A DNA stretch of 64,000 nt from Microbacterium oleivorans (GTDB lineage Bacteria > Actinomycetota > Actinomycetes > Actinomycetales > Microbacteriaceae): positions 124,001 to 188,000 of the forward strand of contig NZ_JAMBOV010000001.1 of NCBI RefSeq assembly GCF_023715745.1. The letters run 5' to 3'. A program made the position numbers and the translations under genes. This document shows positions 14,922-24,028 of this stretch, in pieces. Positions within the stretch are counted from its first letter, which is position 1. Each line of letters begins with the position of its first letter. The notes below the pieces were generated by a model. The model saw only the letters and a program-made list of their open reading frames with translations, did not search any database and was not told where the DNA came from.

Positions 14922-16267
14922 CCTCCTCGTAGGGCCTTCCACGCACGTCTGCTGCGCCGCTGCGCGCCGCGGAGCGCGAGCTGCACCTCGGTGATCCGGC
15001 TCGCGCCGTCCCGCGGGCCGAGGGCGCGCGCGAGCAGGCCAGGAGCGCCTCCCCCGGGGAGCCCGAGCGAGGTCAGGCGGCTGCGTGCGAAGTACCGCTG
15101 GCGTTCAGCGGCCGTCGCCGCGGCGAGGAACTCCTCGGCGCGCGAACGCAGGTGCGCGGCGATGACGGGCTGCATGGCGTAGCCGACCGCATCGACGAGC
15201 AGCTGCATCCGCTCACCTGCATGGGCGGAGTCTGGCCGGGTGAGCGCGTCGATGATGGTCACCGGGATGCGGTTGCCGTTCTCGAACGGGGTGAGCCGTT
15301 GCAGCAGCAGTTCGGTCCCGACGGCGGCGATCGGCAGGCCGGTGAGCGCGCGGAGGGTCGGCAGCGCGGTCGAGAATCCCGCGACGGCGCCGACGAACGG
15401 AGCCCGGACAGCGAGGACCTCGGCCGGAGTGCCGCCCTGGAAGACGGTGAACGCGACACCGCGCTCGGCCGCGTGTCCGGCGAGTCCGTCGATCAGCGCC
15501 GGGGCCGACGACGGATGCGGCTTGAAGACGATCGTGCCGGGGCTCCACTCGAGCGCCCGGTCGATCATCTCGCACTGCATCCGCAGCTCCTCGTCGGGCG
15601 TGATGAGCTTCAGCGCCGAGAGGTACTGACCGAGGATCAGCGCCGGGCGGTCGAGCCCGGCGAGCGCGCCGATCTCGGGATCGTCGGTCGCCGCGGCGAC
15701 CTCGTCGACGACCGCGCGCAGGGCGGCGGGTGCCACCGGCATCCGGTCGGCGTCCGGGAACAGGAGGGGCTCGACCCCCGGCACGGTATCGGCGTAGACG
15801 ACGGCGCTCACCCGACCGGCGACCGTGTGCGGCCAGCGGTTGCGGATGGGCGAGTACGTCATGAGACCGTCGCCGATGATCGCGACATCCGCACCGGCGA
15901 ACACGTCGATGAAGACGCGAGACGGCGCGACCTGGGGGCTCTGCAGGAAGAGCTCGACCTCGCCGCCGATGTCCCAGGCCTGCCGGAGCAGTCGCTCGAG
16001 CACGGGCGCCTCGTTCGCGGTCACGCGCCAGTGCGGCGGGCGCGTGGGCGCGAGCAGCTCGTTGAGGTCGACGACGCGGTCGAATCGCGCCCGCAGAGTC
16101 GCGAGCTCGCGGGCCTCGACGATGCCGGGCGCAGCCTCGGGGATGATCGCCGCGTTCACCGCGATGAGGATGCGGCCCGACGGGGATGCCGGAATCGCCC
16201 CGGCATCCATGGCCGCGACCGCGGTCATGAGTCCGTACGCGGAGTTCAGGACGAAGATCTGCGTCAT
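14918..16267 (-). CDS. Polysialyltransferase-like glycosyltransferase
   Basis: The 449-residue protein resembles the bacterial alpha-2,8-polysialyltransferase family: LNSAYGLMTAVAAMDAG at the start, AIIGDGLMTYSP mid-protein, ALILGQYLSALKLITPDEE, then the HP motif in IVFKPHPSSAPAL and VFQGGTPAEVLAVRAPFVGA. In such enzymes the (D/E)-D/E-G and HP motifs bind CMP-sialate; here the first motif reads GDG. It likely transfers a CMP-activated nonulosonic acid to an acceptor or extends a polymer at the cytoplasmic membrane face. It overlaps its neighbours by ATGA on both sides, so it is tightly co-translated with the family-2 transferase and neuA. Confidence 0.8.
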   Translation of the reverse strand: MTQIFVLNSAYGLMTAVAAMDAGAIPASPSGRILIAVNAAIIPEAAPGIVEARELATLRARFDRVVDLNELLAPTRPPHWRVTANEAPVLERLLRQAWDIGGEVELFLQSPQVAPSRVFIDVFAGADVAIIGDGLMTYSPIRNRWPHTVAGRVSAVVYADTVPGVEPLLFPDADRMPVAPAALRAVVDEVAAATDDPEIGALAGLDRPALILGQYLSALKLITPDEELRMQCEMIDRALEWSPGTIVFKPHPSSAPALIDGLAGHAAERGVAFTVFQGGTPAEVLAVRAPFVGAVAGFSTALPTLRALTGLPIAAVGTELLLQRLTPFENGNRIPVTIIDALTRPDSAHAGERMQLLVDAVGYAMQPVIAAHLRSRAEEFLAAATAAERQRYFARSRLTSLGLPGGGAPGLLARALGPRDGASRITEVQLALRGAQRRSRRAWKALRGG

Positions 16268-17241
16268 GCCGTGCGCACCTCGCGCACCAGACGCGCAAGG
16301 ATGCGGCGACGACGATCCGACAATCTCGACAGCGCCGGGTCGATCTGCTCCGCTGGGATCGCCCGCAGCAGATCACGGATGCCGGTCCGCAGCGCCGTGC
16401 GGTCGGCGGTCGACATCGCCCGAGCGCGGAACAGGTGGTAGGCGCACACCGACATGGTCGTGGTCGCGATCTTCGGGAGGAAGCGGTCCGCATCGTCGTC
16501 CTCCTCGACGACGCGGATCGCCTCGGCGAAAGCCGGGAGGAAGTCGAGCTGGCGCCGGTCGAGCACCTGCGTGAGCGAGGTGGTGACGCCGCGGCGGTAC
16601 AGGATCGCGGGGGCGTCCACGACCGCGAACGATTCCGCGCGCAGGTGCAGGCGCCAGATCCACGGGCGGTCCTCCGCCGTGAACAGGCCCGGCTCGAAGT
16701 GCGCGAGGCCTCGGTCGAGCACCCGGCGGTGGAACATGCCCGCCCAGGCATAGGGGTAGTCGACCATCGTCGTCTCGTCGGCGGGCATGATGGCGTCGCG
16801 GGGCGAGACGACCCGTCCGCGTCGTCCGTGCGGCGCGCGCATGAGGCGGCGTCGACCGTCGGTGTCGGTGACATGATCCGTGCGGACGAAGTCGCATCCC
16901 AGGCGTCGCATCGAGTCCACGAGGCTTTCGAGACGGTCCGGGTGCATCCAGTCATCGCCGTCGACGAAGCAGAAGAACTCGGTGTCGACGAGGTCGAGCC
17001 CCTGGTTGCGCGCGGCTGCCAGACCCACGGGCTGCGGGTTCGAGATGATCTCGACGTGGGGCATCTCCCGCGCGAAGTGCTGCACCTGCGCGCGGGTGTC
17101 GTCGGTCGATCCGTCGTCGACGACCACGAGGCGCAGGCGGCTCGGGTCCTCGAACTGACGGCCGAGGGTCGTGACGGTCGTGCCGATGTACGGGCCGGCG
17201 TCTTTCGCCGGCAGGATGACGGTCACGATCGGTGAGGACAC
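16264..17241 (-). CDS. Family 2 glycosyltransferase
   Basis: The 325-residue protein has the GT-A fold: VTVILPAKDAGPYIGTTVTT, VVVDDGSTDDT, GLAAARNQGLDL and the DxD-type FVDGDDW at about residue 100. FTAEDRPWIWRLHLRAE places the probable catalytic base. The C-terminal ~100 residues are helical. It probably adds a priming or branch sugar to the polymer. It is the first gene of the nonulosonic acid cluster. I chose GTG 17241; a TTG at 17253 is also possible, and neither has a clear ribosome site. Confidence 0.85.
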   Translation of the reverse strand: MSSPIVTVILPAKDAGPYIGTTVTTLGRQFEDPSRLRLVVVDDGSTDDTRAQVQHFAREMPHVEIISNPQPVGLAAARNQGLDLVDTEFFCFVDGDDWMHPDRLESLVDSMRRLGCDFVRTDHVTDTDGRRRLMRAPHGRRGRVVSPRDAIMPADETTMVDYPYAWAGMFHRRVLDRGLAHFEPGLFTAEDRPWIWRLHLRAESFAVVDAPAILYRRGVTTSLTQVLDRRQLDFLPAFAEAIRVVEEDDDADRFLPKIATTTMSVCAYHLFRARAMSTADRTALRTGIRDLLRAIPAEQIDPALSRLSDRRRRILARLVREVRTA

Positions 17242-17305
17242 GCCGCGATACAAACAAGCGGGTGTGACCGGAAGGTGGCGTCCGGGTGAACGATCGCTGT
17301 CGCGC

Positions 17306-17692
17306 TCAGGCGAGCCCGAAGGCCGTGGCCTCCTCGTCCGTCAGCATCCGCGACCGGATGAGGAACCGCATGCCCGTCGGCCCCTCGACCGAGAACCCCG
17401 CCCCCCGGCCCGGAACCACGTCGATCGTGAGGTGCGTGTACTTCCAGTACTCGAACTGGGATGCCGACATGAAGACCTCGATCGGATCGTCCAGACCCGC
17501 GTCGATCTCACCGAGCTTCACGTCTCCCGGTCCGGTCAGGAACATGCCCACGGGGTAGCACATGGGACTGCTGCCGTCGCAGCATCCGCCCGACTGATGG
17601 AACATCAGCGGACCGTGCTGGGCCGTGAGGGTGCGCAGCAGGGCCGCCGCCTCGTCGGAGACGGCGACCCTGCTGTAGGTGGTGTCGGTCAT
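17306..17692 (-). CDS. DUF779 protein
   Basis: The 128-residue protein contains the DUF779 pattern HQSGGCCDGSSPMCYPVG, with three cysteines that could bind a metal, and FEYWKYTHLTIDVVPGRGAGF. The family often sits beside ExaC/AcoD-type aldehyde dehydrogenases, as it does here, 9 bp downstream of one. It probably serves in alcohol or aldehyde oxidation, but no reaction is known to me. Confidence 0.85.
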   Translation of the reverse strand: MTDTTYSRVAVSDEAAALLRTLTAQHGPLMFHQSGGCCDGSSPMCYPVGMFLTGPGDVKLGEIDAGLDDPIEVFMSASQFEYWKYTHLTIDVVPGRGAGFSVEGPTGMRFLIRSRMLTDEEATAFGLA

Positions 17693-17701
17693 CGTGTCGG
17701 C

Positions 17702-19252
17702 TCAGAAGAAGCCCATGGCGCCTTCGGCGTAGGACACGAGAAGGTTCTTCGTCTGCTGGTAGTGGTCGAGCATCCGCAGGTGGTTCTCGCGCCCGATGCC
17801 GGACTGCTTGTACCCGCCGAACGCCGCGTGGGCGGGGTACTGGTGATAGGTGTTCGTCCACACGCGACCCGCCTCGATCGCCCGGCCCGCGCGGTAGGCG
17901 ATGTCGCCCGAACGGCTCCAGACACCGGCGCCGAGACCGTAGAGGGTGTCGTTGGCCAGCGAGATCGCGTCGTCGAAGTCGTCGAAGCTCGTGACCGACA
18001 GCACCGGGCCGAAGATCTCCTCCTGGAAGATGCGCATGTCGTTCGTTCCCTCGAAGACCGTCGGGGCGACGTAGTAGCCGCCGCTCAGGTCGCCGCCGAG
18101 GTCGACCCGCTCGCCGCCGGTGAGCAGCTTCGCGCCGCCCTGCGTGCCGATGTCGATGTAGCTGAGGATCTTCTCGAGCTGGTCGTTTGAGGCCTGGGCG
18201 CCGATCATCGTGGCCGGGTCGAGCGGGTTGCCCTGGACGACCTTCGACACGCGATCGAGCCCGTCGGCGAGGAACGAGTCGTAGATCGAGCGCTGGATGA
18301 GCGAGCGTGACGGACAGGTGCAGACCTCGCCCTGATTGAGTGCGAACAGCGTGAACCCTTCGAGCGCCTTGTCGTAGTACGCGTCGTCGGTGCTGCGGGC
18401 GACGTCCTCGAAGAACAGGTTCGGGCTCTTGCCCCCGAGCTCCAGCGTCACCGGGATGAGGTTCTGCGACGCGTACTGCATGATGAGGCGGCCGGTCGTG
18501 GTCTCGCCGGTGAACGCGATCTTGCGGATGCGCTTGTGCGAGGCGAGCGGGGCGCCGGCCTCGATGCCGAACCCGTTGACGATGTTCACGACGCCCGCAG
18601 GCAGCAGGTCGCCGATGATCTCGAAGAGGAACAGGATGGATGCCGGGGTCTGCTCGGCGGGCTTGAGCACGACGCAGTTGCCCGCCGCGAGGGCCGGGGC
18701 GAGCTTCCACGTGGCCATGAGGATCGGGAAGTTCCACGGGATGATCTGCCCGACCACGCCCAGCGGCTCGTGGAAGTGGTACGCCACGGTGTCGTCGTCG
18801 AGCTGGCTGAGCGTGCCCTCCTGCGCCCGCAGGACGCCCGCGAAGTAGCGGAAGTGGTCGACGGCGAGCGGGATGTCGGCGGCGAGCGTCTCGCGGACGG
18901 GCTTGCCGTTCTCCCACGTCTCGGCGACGGCGATCTTCTCGAGGTTCTCCTCGATGCGGTCGGCGATCTTGTTGAGGATGACGGCGCGTTCGGCGGGAGT
19001 CGTCTTCCTCCACGACGCGAACGCCTTCCACGCGACGTCGACCGCGCGGTCGATGTCCTCGACGGTGCCGCGGCCGACCTCGCAGAACGGCTTGCCGGTG
19101 ACGGGGGTGATGTTCTCGAAGTACTGGCCCTTGACCGGCTCGACGAACTCGCCGCCGATGTAGTGGCCGTAGCGTGCCCGGTACTCCGCCACCGCTCCCC
19201 GCTGGCCGGGTGCGGCGTAGACGCTCGAGACGCCCTCTTCGACGATGGTCAT
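17702..19252 (-). CDS. exaC: NAD-dependent aldehyde dehydrogenase, ExaC/AcoD type
   Basis: The 516-residue protein is a full-length aldehyde dehydrogenase: [35 protein letters not shown], the general base in LELGGKSPN, the catalytic Cys within [13 protein letters not shown], and [10 protein letters not shown]. The double-Cys context and N-terminal [15 protein letters not shown] are typical of acetaldehyde-type enzymes. ATG is preceded by AAGGAGAC. It forms an operon with the DUF779 gene, and the GAF regulator upstream on the same strand probably controls both. Confidence 0.92.
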   Translation of the reverse strand: MTIVEEGVSSVYAAPGQRGAVAEYRARYGHYIGGEFVEPVKGQYFENITPVTGKPFCEVGRGTVEDIDRAVDVAWKAFASWRKTTPAERAVILNKIADRIEENLEKIAVAETWENGKPVRETLAADIPLAVDHFRYFAGVLRAQEGTLSQLDDDTVAYHFHEPLGVVGQIIPWNFPILMATWKLAPALAAGNCVVLKPAEQTPASILFLFEIIGDLLPAGVVNIVNGFGIEAGAPLASHKRIRKIAFTGETTTGRLIMQYASQNLIPVTLELGGKSPNLFFEDVARSTDDAYYDKALEGFTLFALNQGEVCTCPSRSLIQRSIYDSFLADGLDRVSKVVQGNPLDPATMIGAQASNDQLEKILSYIDIGTQGGAKLLTGGERVDLGGDLSGGYYVAPTVFEGTNDMRIFQEEIFGPVLSVTSFDDFDDAISLANDTLYGLGAGVWSRSGDIAYRAGRAIEAGRVWTNTYHQYPAHAAFGGYKQSGIGRENHLRMLDHYQQTKNLLVSYAEGAMGFF

Positions 19253-19365
19253 GCTGTCTCCTTCGACGGACATGGATGCGGCGACGTCGCCGCGGATCGG
19301 ATGCCGGCACGCTACGCCGCGCAACGTTGCATCCGGTTGCGGGGGCGCCGCGCGGCCGCGGTGTG

Positions 19366-19447
19366 CGCGGATGCAGGGGATCTCGCGCGACAAGCCGCGC
19401 CCCGGCATCCCACCCCCGCGTGTCGCCGCGGATCCATTGCATTGGCG
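19366..19447. repeat. 82-bp dispersed palindromic element, copy C
   Basis: The left end is CGCGGATGCAGGGGATC and the right end GATCCATTGCATTGGCG. The interior GCGCGACAAGCCGCGCCCCG matches copy D with one change. It lies between the GAF regulator and the aldehyde dehydrogenase. Confidence 0.75.
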
Positions 19448-19481
19448 AACGCGGCCAACCGGCGCGGCCAACGCTCGGGGT

Positions 19482-20795
19482 CTACGCCCCCAGCGCCTCG
19501 AGCCGGGCGACGAGCCCGGGGCGGCGCGGCGAGCGCGCCGGCAGCATGCGCAGGCAGAGGCGCAGCACCTCGGCATCCTCCCGTCCGTCGGCGCTGTCGG
19601 CGTAGGCCAGCAGCGCCTCGATGCCGGCCTCACCGACCATCGTCTCGCGCAGGGTCGCGCGTACCGAGGTCCGCAGCTCCTCGACTCCCGGCGCCACCGA
19701 GTCGGGCAGCACCGGTCCGGTGTAGGCGGCGAGCGCCACCCGGTGCGCACCGCGGCCGAGCAGCGAGACCACGTGGTGCACATCGGTCTCGAGATCTGCG
19801 GGCAGCCGGTACGGCCGCGAGAGGGGCACGAGGTGCGGCGCGCGCTTCTCGAGCACCTTCCGCAGGCGCACCATCTCGGGCCGCAGCGTCTCGACGGCGG
19901 GCTCGCCGTAGACGAGATCGGCGAGCGCCTCGGCAGACAGGCCTTCGCGGTGGCTCGCGAGCATGAGCAGGATCTCCGCGTGCCGCGCGCTGAGCTCGAC
20001 GACGGATGCCGCGGCATCCCCCTCGGTCTCCAGCAGCGCCCGGTCGCGTCCCAGCACCCGCAGGGTCGCATGCCGCACGGCCGCCGGACGCGACGGAGGG
20101 CGCCGGATCGTCTCAGCGCGGGAGCGCAGCCGGCCGACGAGCAGCTCGCCCTCGATCGCGCGTGCGGTCGCGTCGACGAGCAGCTGTGCCTGCGGGGTGA
20201 CGGCCTCACTGCCGCCGGTCACGTCGATGACACCCAGCAGCCGGCGGGTCTCGGGGTCGTGGACCGGCGCCGCCGTGCACGACCACGGCTGCACGAAGCG
20301 GTTGAAGTGCTCGGCCTGCCGGATCTGCACGGCCCGGTCGAGCGCGAGCGCCGTGCCGGGTGCCGACGTGCCGACGGATGCCTCGGCCCAGTCCGCGCCT
20401 GCGACGAAGCCCATGTCGCCGGTCAGTGTCCGCACCCCGCGGTCTCCCTCGACCCACAGGAGGCGACCCGACGCATCGCCGACCGCGACGATCACTCCGG
20501 AATCCTCCGCTGAGCCCGGCAGCAGGAGGGAGCGGACCATCTCCATGACCCCGGCGAGCGGGTGCTCGCGCCGATAGGCCTCGAGCTCGTCGGCCGTCAT
20601 GTCGAGCCGTGGAAGCCCTTCGGCCGCGGCATCCGAGGCCAGCGATCTGCGCCACGACTCCCGGACCAGCGGCCGAACGTCCTCGAGTCGCGGGTCGCCG
20701 GCGTTCCCGGCGAGGAGCTCTTCGTGCGCACGCTCGATCAGCAGGCGCGAGGTGGCGGGCGCGACCTCGACCCGGGCGGACCACGGCGAGCTCAT
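19482..20795 (-). CDS. GAF-domain transcriptional regulator of aldehyde metabolism
   Basis: The 437-residue protein resembles the sensor half of AcoR-like regulators. An N-terminal helical region ([14 protein letters not shown]) is followed by a GAF domain (~residues 80-240: [51 protein letters not shown]). It lacks a sigma-54 AAA+ domain. The C-terminal ~150 residues look like a winged-helix transcription-factor domain ([20 protein letters not shown]). It sits 229 bp upstream of the aldehyde dehydrogenase on the same strand, so it probably regulates that pair in response to an alcohol or aldehyde. Confidence 0.8.
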   Translation of the reverse strand: MSSPWSARVEVAPATSRLLIERAHEELLAGNAGDPRLEDVRPLVRESWRRSLASDAAAEGLPRLDMTADELEAYRREHPLAGVMEMVRSLLLPGSAEDSGVIVAVGDASGRLLWVEGDRGVRTLTGDMGFVAGADWAEASVGTSAPGTALALDRAVQIRQAEHFNRFVQPWSCTAAPVHDPETRRLLGVIDVTGGSEAVTPQAQLLVDATARAIEGELLVGRLRSRAETIRRPPSRPAAVRHATLRVLGRDRALLETEGDAAASVVELSARHAEILLMLASHREGLSAEALADLVYGEPAVETLRPEMVRLRKVLEKRAPHLVPLSRPYRLPADLETDVHHVVSLLGRGAHRVALAAYTGPVLPDSVAPGVEELRTSVRATLRETMVGEAGIEALLAYADSADGREDAEVLRLCLRMLPARSPRRPGLVARLEALGA

Positions 20796-20864
20796 GGGGC
20801 TCCGATCATCGTCGAAGGAGCGGTGCCGGTCAGTCTAGATCGGCGTGCCGGCGGGCGACAGGTC

Positions 20865-21194
20865 TCAGCGACGCACGAGGTTGCCGTCGGCCCATTCGCC
20901 GAGCTGGCTCAGGATCGGCATGAGGCGGCAGCCCGCCTCGGTGAGCGCGTACGAGACGGCGACCGGGGGGCCCGCATCGACATGGCGGGCGATGAGACCG
21001 GCATCCGCCAGCTCGGTCAGGCGGTCGGACAGGACGGCGTCGCTGATGCCGGCGACGGCGCGTCGGACACCCGAGAACGACAGCTCGCCCTGCCCGAGGA
21101 CGTCGAGGATCATGCCATTCCAGCGCTTGCCGAGCACCGAGAACGCGTGCGAGACGGCGGCGTCGCACTGTCGCGCATCGTGTCCGTCGGCCAT
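20865..21194 (-). CDS. HxlR-family winged-helix regulator
   Basis: The 109-residue protein has the HxlR layout: an N-terminal Cys (RQCDAAVSHAFSVLGKRWNG), SFSGVRRAVAGISDAVLSDR, LTELADAGLI and a C-terminal YALTEAGCRLMPIL. HxlR proteins sense redox or electrophile stress through the first Cys and often repress oxidoreductases. It is divergent from an azoreductase gene 72 bp away, its likely target. Confidence 0.9.
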   Translation of the reverse strand: MADGHDARQCDAAVSHAFSVLGKRWNGMILDVLGQGELSFSGVRRAVAGISDAVLSDRLTELADAGLIARHVDAGPPVAVSYALTEAGCRLMPILSQLGEWADGNLVRR

Positions 21195-21266
21195 GCCTCC
21201 ATCGTACGTGTGCTAGCGTTCCCGAAGCCGCTTTCTTTTTCATAGTGACTCTGATCGGAGAAGCAC

Positions 21267-21914
21267 ATGACCCTGTTCCGTCTGGATGCCAGCATCCTGC
21301 CCGCCACGTCCGCGAGCCGCGAGCTCGGCGACCTCGTCGAGGCCGAGTGGCTCGCCGCCCACCCCTCGAGCGACGTCGTCCGGCGCGACGTCGCCGCCGA
21401 CCCGATCCCCGCGACCGCGTGGCGCGACTCGGTGACCTCGGGCTTCACCCCCGCCGACCAGCACACCGACGGGCAGCGGTCGGCGATCGCCCTCCGCACC
21501 GAGCTTGCCGACGAGCTCATCGGCGCGGACGCGCTGCTGTTCACCGTGCCGCTCTACAACTACGGCGTCTCGCAGCACGTGAAGACGTGGTTCGACCTCG
21601 CCTACACCGACCCGCGCATCGACCCGCAGGGCACCGCCCTGCGCGGCAAGCCGGCCACCCTCGTCACCGTTCTCGGCGGCAACTACGAGCCGGGCAGCCC
21701 GAAGGAAGGCTGGGACCACTCGACCGGCTGGCTCCGCCGCGTCTTCGAGGATGTCTGGGGTCTGGACCTCACCGTCGTCCACCGCCCCTTCACGCTCGTG
21801 GGTGTGAACCCCGCGCTCGACGCGTTCACCGACGCAGCCGCCGAGCTCAAAGCCGGCGCCGAGCAGGCCGCGGTCGACGCCGGCCGCACGCTGGCAGCCT
21901 CGCGCGCAGCGTGA
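21267..21914 (+). CDS. azoR: FMN-dependent NADH-azoreductase-like flavoprotein
   Basis: The 215-residue protein has the flavodoxin-2 fold: MTLFRLDASILPATSASREL (phosphate-binding start), TVPLYNYGVSQHVKTWFDL (FMN site) and TVLGGNYEPGSPKEGWDH. It should reduce quinones or azo compounds with NAD(P)H. The gene is divergent from the HxlR regulator and is followed by a strong hairpin. An ATG at 21267 with GGAGAAGC upstream supports the start. Confidence 0.88.
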   Translation: MTLFRLDASILPATSASRELGDLVEAEWLAAHPSSDVVRRDVAADPIPATAWRDSVTSGFTPADQHTDGQRSAIALRTELADELIGADALLFTVPLYNYGVSQHVKTWFDLAYTDPRIDPQGTALRGKPATLVTVLGGNYEPGSPKEGWDHSTGWLRRVFEDVWGLDLTVVHRPFTLVGVNPALDAFTDAAAELKAGAEQAAVDAGRTLAASRAA

Positions 21915-21923
21915 CCACCCGTC

Positions 21924-21970
21924 GTTCGCCCGTCACGACGCGCCGCGGGGGGCCGCAGATCGTGACGGGC
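21924..21970 (+). terminator. Terminator after azoreductase
   Basis: TCGCCCGTCACGA (21924-21936) and TCGTGACGGGCGA (21958-21970) form a 13-bp perfect stem 10 bp past the stop codon. Confidence 0.65.
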
Positions 21971-22010
21971 GAGCGGCCCTCGGATCCCCTGGCTGGACGA
22001 TGATGAAGCC

Positions 22011-22406
22011 ATGAGCTCCGCGAAGACCGTCGCCGCCACCGTCGTCCACCGCCTGACACGGTGGGGCACGGCATCCGTCGTCATCGGCGGCGCGCTCGCC
22101 CTGCTGCCGCGCACCCGCGCCTTCGGTCTGCAGAACCTGATGTGGGGGGCGATCGACGTGGCCCTCGCGGAGTTCACCCGACGGCAGGACAGCGTTCCGA
22201 AGAAGCGGATGCTGCGCCGCATCCTCCTCGTCAACACCGCCCTCGACGTGGGGTACGTCGCGACCGGCGGCCACCTCGCAGCCCGCACCCCGTCCTTCGG
22301 CGGCCGGCTGAGCCCCGCGCAGGCCCGCGGACACGGCCTCGCCGTCATCCTCCAGGGCGCCGCGTTGTTCGTCATCGACCTGACGGCCGCACGCCGACTG
22401 CGCTGA
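22011..22406 (+). CDS. Small membrane protein of unknown function
   Basis: The 131-residue protein has about four hydrophobic segments (TASVVIGGALALLP, FGLQNLMWGAIDVALA, ILLVNTALDVGYVATGG, GLAVILQGAALFVIDL). GLQNLMWGAIDVALA and ALDVGYVATG recall DUF6992-like membrane proteins; this is a weak impression. It is convergent with the CCA-adding enzyme gene, 20 bp away. Confidence 0.65.
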   Translation: MSSAKTVAATVVHRLTRWGTASVVIGGALALLPRTRAFGLQNLMWGAIDVALAEFTRRQDSVPKKRMLRRILLVNTALDVGYVATGGHLAARTPSFGGRLSPAQARGHGLAVILQGAALFVIDLTAARRLR

Positions 22407-22426
22407 GGGTCAGGCCGGCGCGGCGC

Positions 22427-23854
22427 TCAGCCCCGTGCGGCCCACCACTCGCGCAGGCGCTGCTCGGCGGCCTCCGCCCCGATGACGCCCTCGTCGAGGC
22501 GGATGTCGAGCAGGAAACGGTACGCCTCGCCGACCTCCCGGCCGGGACGGATGCCGAGGACCTCCTGGATCCGGTTGCCGTCGAGCTCCGGGCGCATCGC
22601 GTCGAGCTCCTCCTGCTCGGCGAGGGCCGCGATGCGCGACTCGATGTCGTCGTACGCCGTGCGCAGGCGCGTCGCCTTCCGCTTGTTGCGGGTCGTCACG
22701 TCGGCTCGCGTCAGGATGTGCAGCCGCTCGAGCTGCTCGCCCGCATCGCGGACGTACCGCCGGACGGCCGAGTCGGTCCACGCGCCCTCGGCGTACCCGA
22801 AGAAGCGCAGGTGCTGCTCGATGAGCTGACACACGGCATCCGTCGTCGCACCGTCGAACCGCAGAGCCTGCAGGCGCTTGCGCGCCATGCGCGCGCCCTT
22901 GACGTCGTGGTGGTGGAAGCTGACCGCGCCGCCGGGTTCGAGCTTGCGGGTCGCCGGCTTGCCGATGTCGTGCAGGAGCGCCGCCAGGCGCAGGGTCACG
23001 TCGGGTGCCTGCCCCGGGTGCCGCTGCTTCTCGAGGTCGATCGCCTGCGCGAGCACCGTCAGCGAGTGCTCGTAGACGTCCTTGTGGTGATGGTGCTCGT
23101 CGACCTCGAGGCGCAGCGCCGGCACCTCGGGCAGGAACAGCGCCATGAGGCCGGCGTCGACGAGCAGACGGATGCCGCGGTCCGGCGCATCCGTCGACAG
23201 GAGCTTCACGAGCTCGCCCTGGATCCGCTCCGGGCTCACGATCGACAGGCTCGGCGCAAGTCGGCTCATCGCCTCGAGCGTCGCGGGATGCACGTCCATG
23301 CCGAGCTGGCTCGCGAAGCGCGCGGCTCGCAGCATCCGGAGCGGGTCGTCGCCGAAGCTGACGTCCGGGTCGGTCGGTGTGCGCAACGACCCGCCGACGA
23401 GGTCCTCGACGCCGCCGGTCGGGTCGACGAGGGACGGACCGGGGATGCGGAGGGCCATCGCATTGACCGTGAAGTCGCGCCGGACGAGGTCCTGCTCGAG
23501 CGTGTCACCGAACTCGACCGTGGGCTTGCGGGTCGTGCCGTCATAGCTGTCGGCGCGGTACGTCGTGATCTCGACCTGCTCGCCGCGGACCTTCGCCCCG
23601 ATGGTGCCGAACGCACGCCCGATGTCCCACGTCGCCGTCGCGAGCGGTTTCACGATCCGCAGGATGTCGTCGGGGCGGGCGTTCGTCGTGTAGTCGAGGT
23701 CGTTGACCGTGCGGCCGAGCAACGCGTCGCGGACGGGCCCGCCGACGACGGCGAGCTCGAAACCGGCATCCGCGAAGGCGCGGGCGAGCGTGGCCGACAC
23801 GGGAGCCTCGGCGAGCGCACCCAGGCGCGCGAGACCCTCGGCCATGTTCAGCAT
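22427..23854 (-). CDS. cca: CCA tRNA nucleotidyltransferase
   Basis: The 475-residue protein is a class II CCA-adding enzyme: VVGGPVRDALLGRTVNDLDY (catalytic carboxylates in DLDY), RRDFTVNAMAL, GGVEDLVGG, FGDDPLRMLRAARFASQLG and the HD domain in AALLHDIGKPATR with FHHHDVKGA. It builds or repairs the CCA end of tRNA. Start ATG 23854 (MLNMAEG) was chosen, with a second ATG 9 bases downstream. It is the usual actinobacterial neighbour of the murJ region, here separated from it by a methyltransferase gene. Confidence 0.94.
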   Translation of the reverse strand: MLNMAEGLARLGALAEAPVSATLARAFADAGFELAVVGGPVRDALLGRTVNDLDYTTNARPDDILRIVKPLATATWDIGRAFGTIGAKVRGEQVEITTYRADSYDGTTRKPTVEFGDTLEQDLVRRDFTVNAMALRIPGPSLVDPTGGVEDLVGGSLRTPTDPDVSFGDDPLRMLRAARFASQLGMDVHPATLEAMSRLAPSLSIVSPERIQGELVKLLSTDAPDRGIRLLVDAGLMALFLPEVPALRLEVDEHHHHKDVYEHSLTVLAQAIDLEKQRHPGQAPDVTLRLAALLHDIGKPATRKLEPGGAVSFHHHDVKGARMARKRLQALRFDGATTDAVCQLIEQHLRFFGYAEGAWTDSAVRRYVRDAGEQLERLHILTRADVTTRNKRKATRLRTAYDDIESRIAALAEQEELDAMRPELDGNRIQEVLGIRPGREVGEAYRFLLDIRLDEGVIGAEAAEQRLREWWAARG

Positions 23855-23919
23855 GCCTACGAGCCTACCGAGGCCGGCCGCCCGCGCCGCGGGCCTGGGC
23901 GCCGCTCGGGCGTGCCGCT

Positions 23920-24001
23920 CGCGGATGCGATGGATGCTGCGCGACACGCCGCGCCCCGGCATCCGTCCCCGGCGCGTCGCCGCGGATCTGTTGCATCCGC
24001 G
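23920..24001. repeat. 82-bp dispersed palindromic element, copy D
   Basis: The left end CGCGGATGCGATGGATG and right end GATCTGTTGCATCCGCG form near-perfect inverted ends. The interior GCGCGACACGCCGCGCCCCG is closest to copy C. It lies between the methyltransferase and CCA genes. Confidence 0.75.
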
Positions 24002-24028
24002 CACACCAGCCGCGCGAGTCGCGCCGGC

